Shown piece by piece: positions 18,289-28,340 of a stretch of 64,000 nt of DNA. The notes below the pieces were generated by a model that was given only the letters and a program-made list of their open reading frames with translations, was not told the origin of the DNA and did not search any database. Origin of the DNA: SKKY01 sp965228015 (lineage in GTDB: Bacteria; Bacillota; Peptococcia; Peptococcales; SKKY01). Location of the stretch: the NCBI GenBank assembly GCA_965228015.1, contig OZ245787.1, forward strand, positions 1,488,001 to 1,552,000. The letters are read 5' to 3'. How positions within the stretch are numbered: position 1 is the first letter of the stretch; each line of letters starts with the position of its first letter. The position numbers were made by a program, and so were the translations under genes.

Positions 18289-19065
18289 ATGTATTCCTAC
18301 GAAGAAAAAATTAAAGCTGTAAAATTATTAATTAAATATGACAAATGTTATGCACAAGTAATGCGGGAGTTAGGATACCTAGATAGAAAATCCCTAACGG
18401 CGTGGTACAAACAATATTTAAGTAATGGTGACTTAATTAAAGAATGTGAAAGAAAAGCAAAATTTTCTGAAGAAGAAAAATACAGAGCTGTTAATCATTA
18501 TTTAGAACACGGAAAATGTGTACGACGCACTACAAGAATTCTTGGATATCCAAGCAGACCTACTCTTGATAAATGGATACTAGAATTGGCGCCTGAACAA
18601 AAGAAATATTGTCGCTCAGGTAACGCATTGATAAAATATACTCGTGAACAAAAAGAAGCAGCAGTTATAGCTTTATGCTCACGGGAAAAATCGGCCAGAG
18701 AAGTAGCGAATGAAATTGGCATTACCTGTGAGAGGCTTTATAGTTGGAAAAATCAGCTTCTAAAAAAAGGGTGGAATAGGACAATGCCAAAAAAAGATAA
18801 AGTATCCCCAAAAGTGAAAACTAATATTAGTGATGATCAAGCAAAATTATTATTAAAAGAAAAAGATGTTCTTTTAAAACAAGTGGAAGAATTAAAAAAG
18901 GATATATATCATCTTCAGTTAGAAAGAGATATTTTGGAAAAAGCAGCAGAAATAATAAAAAAAGATAAGGGCATTAGCATAAAAACACTTTCTAATAGTG
19001 AAAAAGCCATGGCGATTAATGCCCTAAGAGAGAATTTTTTTAAAAGATTTATTGATAATTCTTAA
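18289..19065 (+). CDS. IS3-type orfA, multi-helix-turn-helix protein
   Basis: A 258-residue protein starting at 18289 after AGGAGGATG. It appears to hold three successive helix-turn-helix units: YEEKIKAVKLLIKYDK..QVMRELGY, FSEEEKYRAVNHYLEHGK..RTTRILGYPS and YTREQKEAAVIALCSREKSAREVANEIG. A C-terminal leucine-zipper-like coiled coil (KDVLLKQVEELKKDIYHLQ) follows. It is longer than usual IS3 orfA (about 100 residues). It binds the element ends as the N-terminal part of the transposase. It overlaps orfB by 14 bases. Confidence 0.85.
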   Translation: MYSYEEKIKAVKLLIKYDKCYAQVMRELGYLDRKSLTAWYKQYLSNGDLIKECERKAKFSEEEKYRAVNHYLEHGKCVRRTTRILGYPSRPTLDKWILELAPEQKKYCRSGNALIKYTREQKEAAVIALCSREKSAREVANEIGITCERLYSWKNQLLKKGWNRTMPKKDKVSPKVKTNISDDQAKLLLKEKDVLLKQVEELKKDIYHLQLERDILEKAAEIIKKDKGISIKTLSNSEKAMAINALRENFFKRFIDNS

Positions 19066-19862
19066 CATGGCAAAAAGTAGCTATTTTTATCAGGATTTTG
19101 TATTAAGTAAAGAAGATAAATATTCCAGTTTACGTAATAAAATTAAAGAAGTTTTTATTGAATCTTCAAAACGTTATGGTTATCGAAGAATTCATTCAGT
19201 TATAAAGAAAACCGGTATAATTATTTCAGAAAAAATTGTTAGAAGAATTATGAAAGAAGAGAAACTTTCAATACCAGGCATTAAGAAAAAGAAATACAAC
19301 TCATATAAAGGTGAGATAAGCCCTGTAATGCCAAATTTGTTGAAACGCAATTTTCATGCTGATAAACCAAACCAGAAGTGGCTAACAGATCTAACCGAGT
19401 TCCATATTCCTGCCGGGAAAATATATCTTTCTCCAATTATTGACTGCTTTGATGGGCTGCCAGTCAGTTGGAGTATTGGAACCTCTCCTGATGCCACATT
19501 GGTAAATACAATGTTAGACAAAGCCATCAGCACTTTAAATAAAAATGAAAGACCTATAGTACATACAGATCGTGGAGCACACTATTGTTGGCCTGGCTGG
19601 ATTGAGAGAATGAAAAAAGCTCATCTTGTTCGTTCTATGTCAAAGAAAGGTTATTCTCCAGATAATTCTGCATGCGAGGGTTTCTTTGGCAGAGTAAAAA
19701 AACGAAATGTTTTATGGATATTCATGGAAAGAAGTCACAATAAAACAATTTATTGAAATATTAGATGAATATTTAAGGTGGTATGCAGAAAAAAGAATTA
19801 AAATTTCCCTTGGGGGAATGAGTCCATTGACTTATAGAAAAAGCTTAGGTTTAATTGCTTAG
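19052..19862 (+). pseudogene. IS3-type orfB (integrase core), frameshifted near the end
   Basis: The frame opens with TTG at 19052, or more plausibly ATG at 19067, and holds the HTH_21 segment RYGYRRIHSVIKK and the rve core with DDE residues in WLTDLTEF, IVHTDRGAHY and ACEGFFGRVK. A run of seven A (19695-19701) needs six; after it the proper tail NEMFYGYSWKEVTIKQFIEIL runs to TAG at 19860-19862. orfB is in the +1 frame relative to orfA, not the -1 frame expected for programmed slippage, so either re-initiation is used or a further indel is present. Confidence 0.8.
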
Positions 19863-22631
19863 GTCCAAAAAAACGTCCACACCCCCAATCAGGATATCCA
19901 CACTATTCGAAGCAGACAGGCATGCGGAGGGACTTCAGTAAGCTCTGGATAGATTGTGTGAAAGAGTAACTGACAATGTTGAAAAGGGATATAACATAAT
20001 TGTATTAAGCGATAAAGATATTAGTAAATATCGTGCACTAATTCCAAGTTTATTGGCATTATCTGCTGTACACCAGTGCCTGATAAAAAGAACCTGAGAA
20101 GCAAGGTTGACCTTATTGTGGAATCAGGGGGAGCCAGAGATGTAATGCACATTGCATTGCTGCCAGGTTACGACGCTAAGGCTGTTAACCCTTATCTTGC
20201 TTTTGAAACAATGAAGAACATGATAAAAAACAAAATATATGTTTACAATACAGATGAAAAAGTTGCAGTCTCTAATTATATAGAAGCAATAAAAAAGGCC
20301 TTCTGAAAATTATGTCAAGAATGGGTATCTCTACTCTTCAAAGTTACAGTGGTGCTCAGATTTTTGAAATTGTTGGTTTATCAGAAGAGCTTGCAGACAA
20401 GTATTTTACCGGTACTGTATCAAGAATCGGCGGAATGGATTTGGCTTGTATTTGCAGGGAGACCCTGGAAAGACACAACTCTGCCTTTGACAGACTTAGA
20501 AATGTTACTAAAGGGTTGGAATATGGTGGAAATATAAAGTGGCGTAAAGGAGCTGAACACCACGCAATAAATCCGGAATCTCTTTTCAAGCTTCAGAGGT
20601 CTTGTCGTATTGGGGATTATGAATTATTCAAGGAATTTGAAAAATTAGTAGATGATCAGCCCTCAAGACAAATGACAATCAGGGGATTAATGAAGTTTAA
20701 GGACAGAACACCAATATCAATAGATGAAGTAGAGCCAGTGGAAAATATTCTTAAAAGATTTGCAACTGGAGCAATGAGCTTTGGTGCTTTAAGTAAGGAA
20801 GTCCACGAGGCTATGGCTATTGCAATGAACCGTATTGGGAGCAGAAGTAACTCTGGTGAAGGTGGAGAGGATTCTGCAAGATATGTTCCAGATGAAAATG
20901 GGGATCTTCGTATGAGCAAGGCTAAGCAGGTGGCAGCTGGAAGATTTGGTGTTACCGCAAACTATCTTGTTAATGCAGACGAACTTCAAATAAAAATGGC
21001 CCAGGGAGCTAAGCCTGGAGAGGGAGGCCACCTTCCAGGAGGAAAAGTTACAAAGGAAATTGCCAAAGTTAGAAACTCCGCGCCAGGAATTGACTTAATT
21101 TCACCTCCTCCACACCATGATATTTACTCAATAGAAGATCTTGAACAATTAATTTTCGATTTAAAAAATGTAAATCCGGCAGCAAGAATAAATGTTAAAT
21201 TAGTATCTGAAAGTGGCGTAGGAACAGTAGTTGCAGGTGTATTAAAAGGATCAACAGAAGTAGTTTTAATTAGCGGACATGATAGAGGAACCGGGGCATC
21301 TCCAATAAGCTCTATCAAATATGTTGGTCTTCCCTGGGAGATTGGACTTTCAGAAACACAGCAGACTTTATTACTAAACGATCTTCGCAGCAAAATTATT
21401 GTTCAGGTTGATGGACAAATGAAAACAGCAAGAGACGTGGTAATTGGCGCACTCCTTGGTGCTGAGGAATGTGCTTTTGGAACTACAACTTTGGTAACCT
21501 TAGGTTGTGTAATGATGAGGGGTTGCCATACCAATAAATGTCCTGTTGGAATAGCTACACAAGATCCTGAATTAAGAAAGATATTTTCAGGGCAACCAGA
21601 GCATTTGATCAACTACTTCACTTTTATTGCTAATTATGTTAGAGAAATTATGGCTGATCTTGGCTTTAAGACAATTGATGAAATGATTGGCAGGACAGAT
21701 GTTCTTGAGAAAAGAGAAGATTGTGAGAATTATAAAGTTCAGCAGATTAATCTTGATAAAATTTTATACAGACCTTAGTTGCCAAGACGCTTTGAATGTC
21801 GTAAAACAAAGATCTAGGAATATGGTCTGGATAAGGTTTTAGATAATAAATTAATCGATACAGCAAGAAAATCAATTGATGCTGGAAAAAACTACTGGAG
21901 AGTTTGAAATTAAAAATACAGACAGAAGTGCCGGGGTAATGATGGCTGGAGTTATCGCTAAAAAATATGGTGATGATGGACTTCCGGAGGATACAGTTAA
22001 TTTTAAGTTCAAAGGGATTGCAGGGCAAACCTTTGACGGATTCCTTCCAAAAGGGGTAAACTTTATTCTTGAAGGTGCAGCAAATGACTACCTTGGAAAG
22101 GGGATTTCCGGAGGTAACATAACACTATATCCTGACAAAAAAGCAACTTTCGTTCCTCAAGATAATATTATAGCCGGCAACACTCTTCTTTATGGAGGAA
22201 CTGGTGGAAAAGTATTCATCCAGGGAATTGCAGGAGAAAGATTTGCAGTGCGTAACAGTGGTGTAGAAGCTGTGGTAGAGGGTGTTGGAGATCACGGTTG
22301 CGAATATATGACTGGGGGGACGGTTGTGGTCCTTGGAAAAACCGGCAGAAACTTCGGAGCAGGAATGAGTGGAGGTATTGCTTATGTCTTTGATGAAGAG
22401 AACACTTTTTCTTCAAAAATAAATTTTGAAATAGTACAGGTGGATGCTTTAGATAGTGAAGATACAGATAAATTATTAGAAATGATAAAAGGGCACTTTG
22501 AAGCTACAGGAAGTTTAAAGGCAAAGGAAATTATTGATAACTGGAGTACAATGAAAGATAAATTCCGAAGAGTAGCCTCAGAACAATATTTGAATATAGT
22601 AAAAAAATAATCAAGATATGGGGGTGAGATT

Positions 22632-24052
22632 ATGGCTGAAGAAATTATTGCAAAAAGGCCGGTAGAAGAAAGAATTAAAGATCATCAGGAAATTTATACA
22701 GATCTGGATGATAAAGTAATTCAAAAAAATGCTGAGGAATGCATGCAGTGCAGGGTACCCTTCTGTATATCCCGGCGTCCTTTGGGAAATTTTATCCCGG
22801 ATTATAATGACCTGGTTTCCCATAATCAGTGGAAAAAGGCTTTAGAGGCACTTTTATCAAGGAACAATTTCCCGGAATTTACAGGAAGATTGTGTCCAGC
22901 TCTTTGCGAGGATGCTTGTGTAAAAAGTTTAAGTGGAAAAGGGAATTCAAACCGTCTTACTGAACTGGCAATTATAGAAAAGGGTTTTGAAATGGGCTGG
23001 GTAAAGCCCCGTCCTTCGGAGTTTAAAACTAATTTTAAAGTTGCAGTTATAGGTTCAGGGCCAGCAGGACTTACTGCAGCTCAGCAGTTAGCCAGAGTCG
23101 GTCACAAAGTTACTGTTTTTGAAAGAGATGAAGAAATTGGCGGACTTTTAGCCGGAGGTATTCCAGACTATAAACTGGATAAAAATATTATTGAAAGAAG
23201 AATAAGCCAATTAAGAGAAGAAGGAATTGAATTTAAAACGGGAGTTAATGTAGGGGTGGATTTACCCGTTGAAATTCTTACTGAAAAATATGATGCTATT
23301 TGTCTGGCAGGGGGATCTAGTGTCCTTCGGGACCTGGAAGTTTCTGGAAGGGAACTGAAAGGAATTCGCTTTGCTATGGATTTTCTGACCCAGCAAAACC
23401 GCTTAAATGCTGGTGAAGATATCCCCAAGACGAGAGAATAGATGCTAAAGGCAAAAAGGTTCTAATAATTGGCGGAGGAGACACTGGAGCAGATTGTGTG
23501 GGGGTTTCTTTAAGACAAGGGGCAGAGGAAGTGTATCAAATCGAATTAATACCAAAGCCTCCTGAGGAAAGAACACATTATATGCCCTGGCCCTATTGGC
23601 CTCAAATTTTAAGAATAAATTCTGCTCATGAAGAGGGTGGAAAACGTGATTGGAGTATTATGACAAAATGTTTTTCCGGAGAAAAGGGTCAGGTTCAAAA
23701 AGCCCATTTTGCAAAACTAGAACGGTCAGAGCCAGATAAGTATGGTAAAAGATCAATGCAAGAAATTTCCGGATCAGATTTTGAGCTGGAAGTAGATCTC
23801 GTTCTTTTCGCCATGGGTTTTCTTCATCCGGAAAGAAGTGAATTATTGAACAAACTAGGAGTTAATCTTTGTGAAAACGGCAATGTTGCTACAGATAACA
23901 GCCACATGACAAATGTGAAAGGTGTTTTTGCTTCAGGAGATATACACACAGGACAGTCTTTGATTTGTAAAGCTATTGCAGATTCCAGAGAAATGGCTGA
24001 TCAAGTAGACAAATATCTTCATAAGCAAAGTGCTTCAAAAACCAATTATTAA
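22632..24052 (+). pseudogene. gltD: Glutamate synthase small subunit, frameshifted
   Basis: Starts at 22632, 21 bases after gltB, behind GGGGGTGAG. The N-terminal Fe-S region reads CMQCRVPFC but the fourth cysteine is replaced (ISRRPLGN where CPLGN is usual). FAD-binding GSGPAGLTAAQQLA and NADPH-site GGGDTGADC are present. One G is missing near 23435: after IPK the frame should continue DERIDAKGKKVLIIGG, and the second part runs to 24052 with SGDIHTGQSLICKAI. GltD passes electrons from NADPH to GltB. Frameshift and ligand loss agree with the dead gltB. Confidence 0.92.
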
Positions 24053-24081
24053 CGGTAAATTTATTTTTATTAATATTTTTA

Positions 24082-24119
24082 ATGTCTGATTAGTGTAAAC
24101 TATAGTCAGGCATTTTTTT
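24082..24119 (+). terminator. Intrinsic terminator of the gltBD locus
   Basis: ATGTCTGA (24082-24089) pairs with TCAGGCAT (24106-24113, one T-G pair), followed by a run of seven T (24113-24119). It lies 30 bases after the gltD stop. Confidence 0.75.
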
Positions 24120-24179
24120 ATTAATAAGTAGGGTATTATATGAAATACAGAAAGAAAAGTTAGGAGAGAGTAAAAATAT

Positions 24180-25049
24180 ATGTCAATGTGTTCAGTAAAA
24201 AGAGTTGCAGCCATTCATGATTTATCGGGTTTTGGAAGGGCATCTCTTACCGTTGTAATACCTATAATTTCATCAATGAATCATCAGGTTTGTCCTATGC
24301 CCACAGCTGTGCTATCTACCCATACGGGAGGATTTAAGGATTATAGCTTTGTTGATCTGACAGAATCAATGGAAGCCTTCGCAGAACACTGGAAAAAACT
24401 AAATCTGGAATTTGACTGCATATATTCAGGGTTTTTAGGATCTTCTAAACAAATAGGCATATTAGGAAAATTTATTGACGAAATGAAAAAAGATTACACT
24501 CTTACTGTTATAGATCCAGTTCTTGGTGATAATGGAAAGCTATATGAAACCATGAATGATGAAATGGTAAGAAAAATGAGGAGTCTAATAAAAAAGGCTG
24601 ATATTATCACTCCAAATTATACTGAAGCGGTTCTTCTTCTGGGAGAAGAATATTCTCAGGAAATTAGTGAAGATAAAATAAAGGACTGGCTTAAAAGGCT
24701 TTCTGATATGGGACCGAAAATCGTAATTATAACCAGCGTTCCTCATAAGAACAATATGACAGATGTAATTGCCTATAACAGAGAAGACGGAAGGTTTTGG
24801 AAAGTAAGCTGTGTTTATATTCCTGCACATTTCCCAGGAACCGGCGACATGTTTACCAGCGTTATTGTGGGCAGTATGTTAAAGGGAGACAGCCTGCCAA
24901 TGGCTTTGGATAGAGGTGTTCGGTTTATTGCCGCTGCTATAAGAGCCAGCTACGACTTTGTTTATCCTCAAAGAGAAGGAGTACTTCTTGAGAAAGTGTT
25001 GGATAATCTGAAGCTTCCAGTATTAAATAGCAGCTATGAATTAATATAG
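24180..25049 (+). CDS. Pyridoxal/pyridoxamine kinase
   Basis: A 289-residue ribokinase-fold kinase of the PdxK/PdxY group. AIHDLSGFGRASLTVVIPI and PMPTAVLSTHTGGF at the N-terminus, IYSGFLGSSKQI, VIDPVLGDNGKLY, ITPNYTEAVLLLG and the anion-hole phrase FPGTGDMFTSVIVG (catalytic aspartate in GTGD) are all present. It phosphorylates vitamin B6 vitamers with ATP to feed the pyridoxal phosphate pool. AGGAGAG precedes the ATG. Transcribed alone or with the MORN-like remnant 12 bases downstream. Intact and of normal length. Confidence 0.92.
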   Translation: MSMCSVKRVAAIHDLSGFGRASLTVVIPIISSMNHQVCPMPTAVLSTHTGGFKDYSFVDLTESMEAFAEHWKKLNLEFDCIYSGFLGSSKQIGILGKFIDEMKKDYTLTVIDPVLGDNGKLYETMNDEMVRKMRSLIKKADIITPNYTEAVLLLGEEYSQEISEDKIKDWLKRLSDMGPKIVIITSVPHKNNMTDVIAYNREDGRFWKVSCVYIPAHFPGTGDMFTSVIVGSMLKGDSLPMALDRGVRFIAAAIRASYDFVYPQREGVLLEKVLDNLKLPVLNSSYELI

Positions 25050-25061
25050 GGTGGTGAGATA

Positions 25062-25709
25062 ATGTCTGAAGAGAAAAAAGTAATAAAGCTTGAAGATGGT
25101 CAGAGAATCGAAGTTGAAGAGGGAAGCCTTATTGACGGCAGATTTACAGGTAAGGGCAGAATCACCCATAAATATAAGGGAAAGCACTAAAAATTCTTGA
25201 AGGACGATTTATTGATGGTAAACTCCAAGGAAAAGGTAAAGCAATATTCATTGATGAACATGGAACTGAAAGAGTTTGTGAAGGTCTTTTTAAAGACGGG
25301 AAACTTGTTACTAAAAAAAGCTAATAGACAATTAAATGAACCTAAGGAAGAAATTACCGGAAATGTCTTTTCTGGAAAAGGGTTGTTAAAAAATTTATAT
25401 TCAGAAAATGCTTTTATTCAGTATGAAGGAGAATTTAAAAACAAAAAGTTAAATGGGAAAGGGAAATGTTAATCAGAAGCAAGAAGGGTTTGACAAAAGA
25501 GAGAATTGGGAATTTTATCGATAATAAATTACATGGGGATGGAAAAGTTATTATTGAAAAGAACAGTGGTAAAAAAATTTGGCTTCGAAGGATCCTTTAA
25601 AGAGAACATCCCGGCAGGAAAGGGAAAGATTTTTGTAGAAAAAATTTCCGGAGAATATTTAGAACAAAAAGGTATTTTTGAAGGAAACAAATTTATTGTT
25701 AACAAATAA
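25062..25709 (+). pseudogene. MORN-repeat-like protein, broken
   Basis: The start at 25062 follows GGTGGTGAG. Pieces in successive frames read GSLIDGRFTGKGRI, ILEGRFIDGKLQGKGKAIF, YEGEFKNKKLNGKGK, IGNFIDNKLHGDGKVII and FEGSFKENIPAGKGKIFV. This is a tandem repeat of about 22-24 residues of the MORN type (xxGxFxxGxxxGxGxxx). Breaks lie near 25188, 25322, 25468 and 25580. MORN proteins form elongated beta-sheets that bind membranes or partners; the role here is unknown. It follows pyridoxal kinase at 12 bases. Confidence 0.75.
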
Positions 25710-25729
25710 TTTACAATAAATGTAATGAT

Positions 25730-25758
25730 TTGTCTTTTAATTTTATCTGTGATATACT
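25730..25758 (+). promoter_or_regulatory. Sigma-A-type promoter
   Basis: TTGTCT (25730-25735), a 17-base spacer and TATACT (25753-25758) stand 34 bases before the HD-domain remnant. One mismatch in each hexamer from consensus and ideal spacing make it credible. Confidence 0.65.
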
Positions 25759-25792
25759 AAAATTTAATTTCTTAAAAGAATGGTGGGTGGCT

Positions 25793-26282
25793 ATGCCAGA
25801 AAAATTAGAAGAAGAATACCTTGGAATTGTCCAGGACATCCTGGACAATGAAGAATTTCAATCTTTAAAAAATATTATCACCATAATTCCTCAATATACA
25901 AGCATTCTCTTAGAGTTTTTTATTATTCATACAAAGTGGCAAAAAGTTTTAGAGCTGGATTTCGAGGCTGTTGCAAGAGGAGGCCTTCTCCACGACTTTT
26001 TTCTTATGACTGGAGAGAGTATAAAAAAATAAAAACAACAAAAATCATGGTCTAGAGTATCCTAAAACGGCCCCAAAAAATGCCAGAAAACATTTTCAGG
26101 TTACAAAAAAGGAAGAAGACATAATCTTAAAACACATGTGGCCAAAAGTTTTTGGAATGCCTAAATTCAAAGAGTCAGTGTTGGTCTCAATGGTTGATAA
26201 ATATTATGCAACTGAAGAATTCTACGGCGGATATAAAGAACTTGTGCAAAATAAAATTAAAATTTTTACACAAGCATCATAA
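25793..26282 (+). pseudogene. HD-domain hydrolase, broken
   Basis: ATG at 25793 after GGTGGG. MPEKLEEEYLGIVQDILDNEEFQ opens correctly; the frame then shifts near 25873, where the other frame reads IYKHSLRVFYYSYKVAKS, returns for LDFEAVARGGLLHDFFL, and shifts again into NHGLEYPKTAPKNARKHF and EEDIILKHMWPKVFGMPK, ending at TAA 26280-26282. The histidine and aspartate motifs (H..RV, LLHD, HGL, KHMWP) are those of a common Firmicutes HD-domain family of presumed phosphohydrolases. At least three frame changes. Confidence 0.82.
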
Positions 26283-26293
26283 AAAAGAAAAAG

Positions 26294-26341
26294 TACCCTG
26301 TTTTTGATAGTCAATCTATTAAAGATGGGGTATTATTTTTT
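26294..26341 (+). terminator. Terminator or attenuator hairpin before fbp
   Basis: TACCC (26294-26298) pairs with GGGTA (26328-26332), enclosing an inner stem (TTTTTGATAG with CTATTAAAGA, mostly paired), followed by TTATTTTTTTA. It lies between the HD-domain remnant and the fbp ribosome site, so it may end the upstream transcript or attenuate fbp. Confidence 0.5.
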
Positions 26342-26357
26342 TAGGGAGGGAAAAACA

Positions 26358-28325
26358 ATGGAAAATAATGAAATTACTAATGAAAGATTAAAGTATCTGA
26401 ATCTTTTTGCAGGAAAGTATTCTGGAATTATGGAAGCAAAGACTTATCTTGTAAAAAAACTTGCTTATCTTCACTTACCTAAAAAGACAGAATATTTTTT
26501 AACAGATATTCATGGGGAACATGAAGCATTCAGCCATGTAATAAAAAATGCCTCTGGACAATTGAAAATAAAGTTAAAAGAATTATTTTCTGAAGTCCTT
26601 ACAGAAGAAGAAATTAAAAAGACTTCAACATTGATTTATTATCCTTTGAGAAAAATTAAGATGATGAAAGAGAAAAATGAAGAAGAGTTAATATATTACA
26701 AATGCCTCCCTGTAATAACTAGTCTTGCTAAAAGTTTGGCAGATAAATATACAAATGAAAATATAATTCAAAAAATATCTCCCTATTTCAGAGAAATTGT
26801 GGCTGAAATAATCTTCTCTGGAGATTATGATGATGATAAAAATTACTACATAAAAAATTTATATGAAGAAATGATAAAAAATAACATAATTGATGATTTT
26901 GTAGTTGAGGTTTCTGAATTAATACAAATCCTCTCAGTAGACCATCTTCATATCGTAGGAGATATCTTCGACAGAGGGCCAGGGCCACATAATGTTATGA
27001 ATCAGCTAATGAAGTTCCATTCCGTGGATATTCAATTTGGCAATCATGATATTCTGTGGATGGGGGCTGCAGCGGGTTCTCCTATATGCATAGCTAATGT
27101 GGTTAGAGTTTCAGCCAGATATGGAAATCTTGATATATTAGAGGACGGCTATGGAATAAACTTAATGCTCCTCGCTCAGCTTGCCGGGGAATACTATGCC
27201 CAGGATCCTTGTCGGGTATTTATGCCTAAAACAGAGGGAGCGTTTTTAAAAGAAAGAGATATTAATATTATCAGTAAAATGCATAAAGCAATAAGTATTA
27301 TCCAGTTTAAACTTGAGGGACAATTAGCATCTGATAATCCTGAATATTCTATTGAAAACCGTAAACTACTGGAGAAAATTAATTTTGAAAAAGGTACTGT
27401 TCTTATAAAAGGTATTGAGTATAAAATGCAAGATATGAATTTTCCAAGTGTAGACTCAGCAAATCCCTATGAGTTAACTGATTATGAAAAAGATGTAATT
27501 GAAAAACTTGAAAAGGCATTTTTAAATAGTGAATTACTCCAAAGGCATGCCAGGTATTTATTTTCTAACGGAAGCTTTTATAAAATTCATAATGGAAACT
27601 TACTTTTTCATGGTTGTATTCCTCTAGATGAAGAGGGCGAATTTGCTGAACTGGAATTTATGGGTCATAAATATAAAGGGAAGTCCCTTATGGATTTTTT
27701 TGAGAAAAAAGCCCGTGAATATTATTTTATAGGAGAAGAAGCAAAGAATAATTTTGGTACGGATGTAATGTGGTATTTGTGGCAGGGAAGTTTATCCCCC
27801 CTCTTTGGGAAGGGTAAAATGGCAACTTTTGAAAGATATTTTCTCCAGGAAAAGGAGACTCACAAGGAAGAAAAAAATTGCTATTACAAATTAAATGAAT
27901 CAGAAGAGCTTTGTCAAAAAATATTAAAAGAATTCGGTTTATTTTCTGATGAATCTAAAATTATTACAGGACATGTCCCGGTAAAGGCCAGCAAAGGAGA
28001 AGAACCTGTGAAAGCAGGAGGAAGACTTTTTGTTATTGACGGAGGGTTTGCAAAAGCGTATCAAAAGGAAACAGGTTTAGCTGGATACACCTTGGTATCA
28101 AACTCATATGGCTTTCAATTAATTGAACATCAGCCCTTTGAATCTATAGATCAGGCTATCAGAAATGAAGAAGATATAATTTCTGTTACCCGAATAGTTG
28201 AGAAGGCAGAAAGAAAATACATTAAGGATACGGACGAAGGAAAAAGGATAGAGGAAGAAATAGAGGATTTAAGAGACTTAATTAATGCTTATAAAAAAGG
28301 TATAATTAATAGCAATAACAATTGA
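26358..28325 (+). CDS. fbp: Fructose-1,6-bisphosphatase, class III
   Basis: A 655-residue protein from the ATG at 26358 (AGGGAGGG upstream), close to the usual length of the Firmicutes class III enzyme. Metallophosphatase motifs are DIHGEHEAF, VGDIFDRGP, GNHDILWMGA and TGHVPVKASKG; FGTDVMWYLWQG and LFHGCIPLDEEG are also typical of the family. It hydrolyses fructose 1,6-bisphosphate to fructose 6-phosphate in gluconeogenesis, which complements the glycolytic operon at 53583-60410. It is followed at 15 bases by the aminopeptidase gene. No lesion. Confidence 0.95.
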   Translation: MENNEITNERLKYLNLFAGKYSGIMEAKTYLVKKLAYLHLPKKTEYFLTDIHGEHEAFSHVIKNASGQLKIKLKELFSEVLTEEEIKKTSTLIYYPLRKIKMMKEKNEEELIYYKCLPVITSLAKSLADKYTNENIIQKISPYFREIVAEIIFSGDYDDDKNYYIKNLYEEMIKNNIIDDFVVEVSELIQILSVDHLHIVGDIFDRGPGPHNVMNQLMKFHSVDIQFGNHDILWMGAAAGSPICIANVVRVSARYGNLDILEDGYGINLMLLAQLAGEYYAQDPCRVFMPKTEGAFLKERDINIISKMHKAISIIQFKLEGQLASDNPEYSIENRKLLEKINFEKGTVLIKGIEYKMQDMNFPSVDSANPYELTDYEKDVIEKLEKAFLNSELLQRHARYLFSNGSFYKIHNGNLLFHGCIPLDEEGEFAELEFMGHKYKGKSLMDFFEKKAREYYFIGEEAKNNFGTDVMWYLWQGSLSPLFGKGKMATFERYFLQEKETHKEEKNCYYKLNESEELCQKILKEFGLFSDESKIITGHVPVKASKGEEPVKAGGRLFVIDGGFAKAYQKETGLAGYTLVSNSYGFQLIEHQPFESIDQAIRNEEDIISVTRIVEKAERKYIKDTDEGKRIEEEIEDLRDLINAYKKGIINSNNN

Positions 28326-28340
28326 AATGGAGGCTTTTTA

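Larger units (their letters stand above)
18244..19890 (+). mobile_element. IS3-type insertion sequence within gltB
   Basis: The terminal sequences GGGTGCGGAC (left) and GTCCACACCC (right) form an imperfect inverted repeat. AGG is repeated at 18241-18243 and 19891-19893; collapsing it restores the gltB frame as KLAAR-ISTLFEA, which fixes the insertion point. The inverted repeats are not perfectly symmetrical about these ends, so the limits could shift by about five bases. It carries orfA and orfB of an IS3-group element unrelated in sequence to copies A and B. Confidence 0.8.
16481..22610 (+). pseudogene. gltB: Glutamate synthase large subunit, multiply broken
   Basis: Without the inserted IS (18244-19890) the gene is about 4480 bases, normal for GltB (about 1500 residues). 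Blocks appear in order: glutaminase nucleophile in DNCGVGFVA, the RYSTNTFPSW and HNGEIN motifs, FMN-domain GGEDSARY, and the 3Fe-4S cysteines in CVMMRGCHTNKCPVG, then the beta-helix end (GGTVVVLGKTGRNFG). Lesions include eight T just after the ATG, a break near 17030, TAG near 17089, a break near 17850, TAG at 18136-18138, TAA near 19944, breaks near 20075 and 20290, and others near 21780-21880. GOGAT would make glutamate from glutamine and 2-oxoglutarate; this copy cannot. Confidence 0.95.

Noticed and set aside
19031..19046. AATTTTTTTAAAAG as a programmed -1 slippage site joining orfA and orfB of the IS3-type element.
   Set aside because: orfB is in the +1 frame relative to orfA, so a -1 slip there would not enter it.
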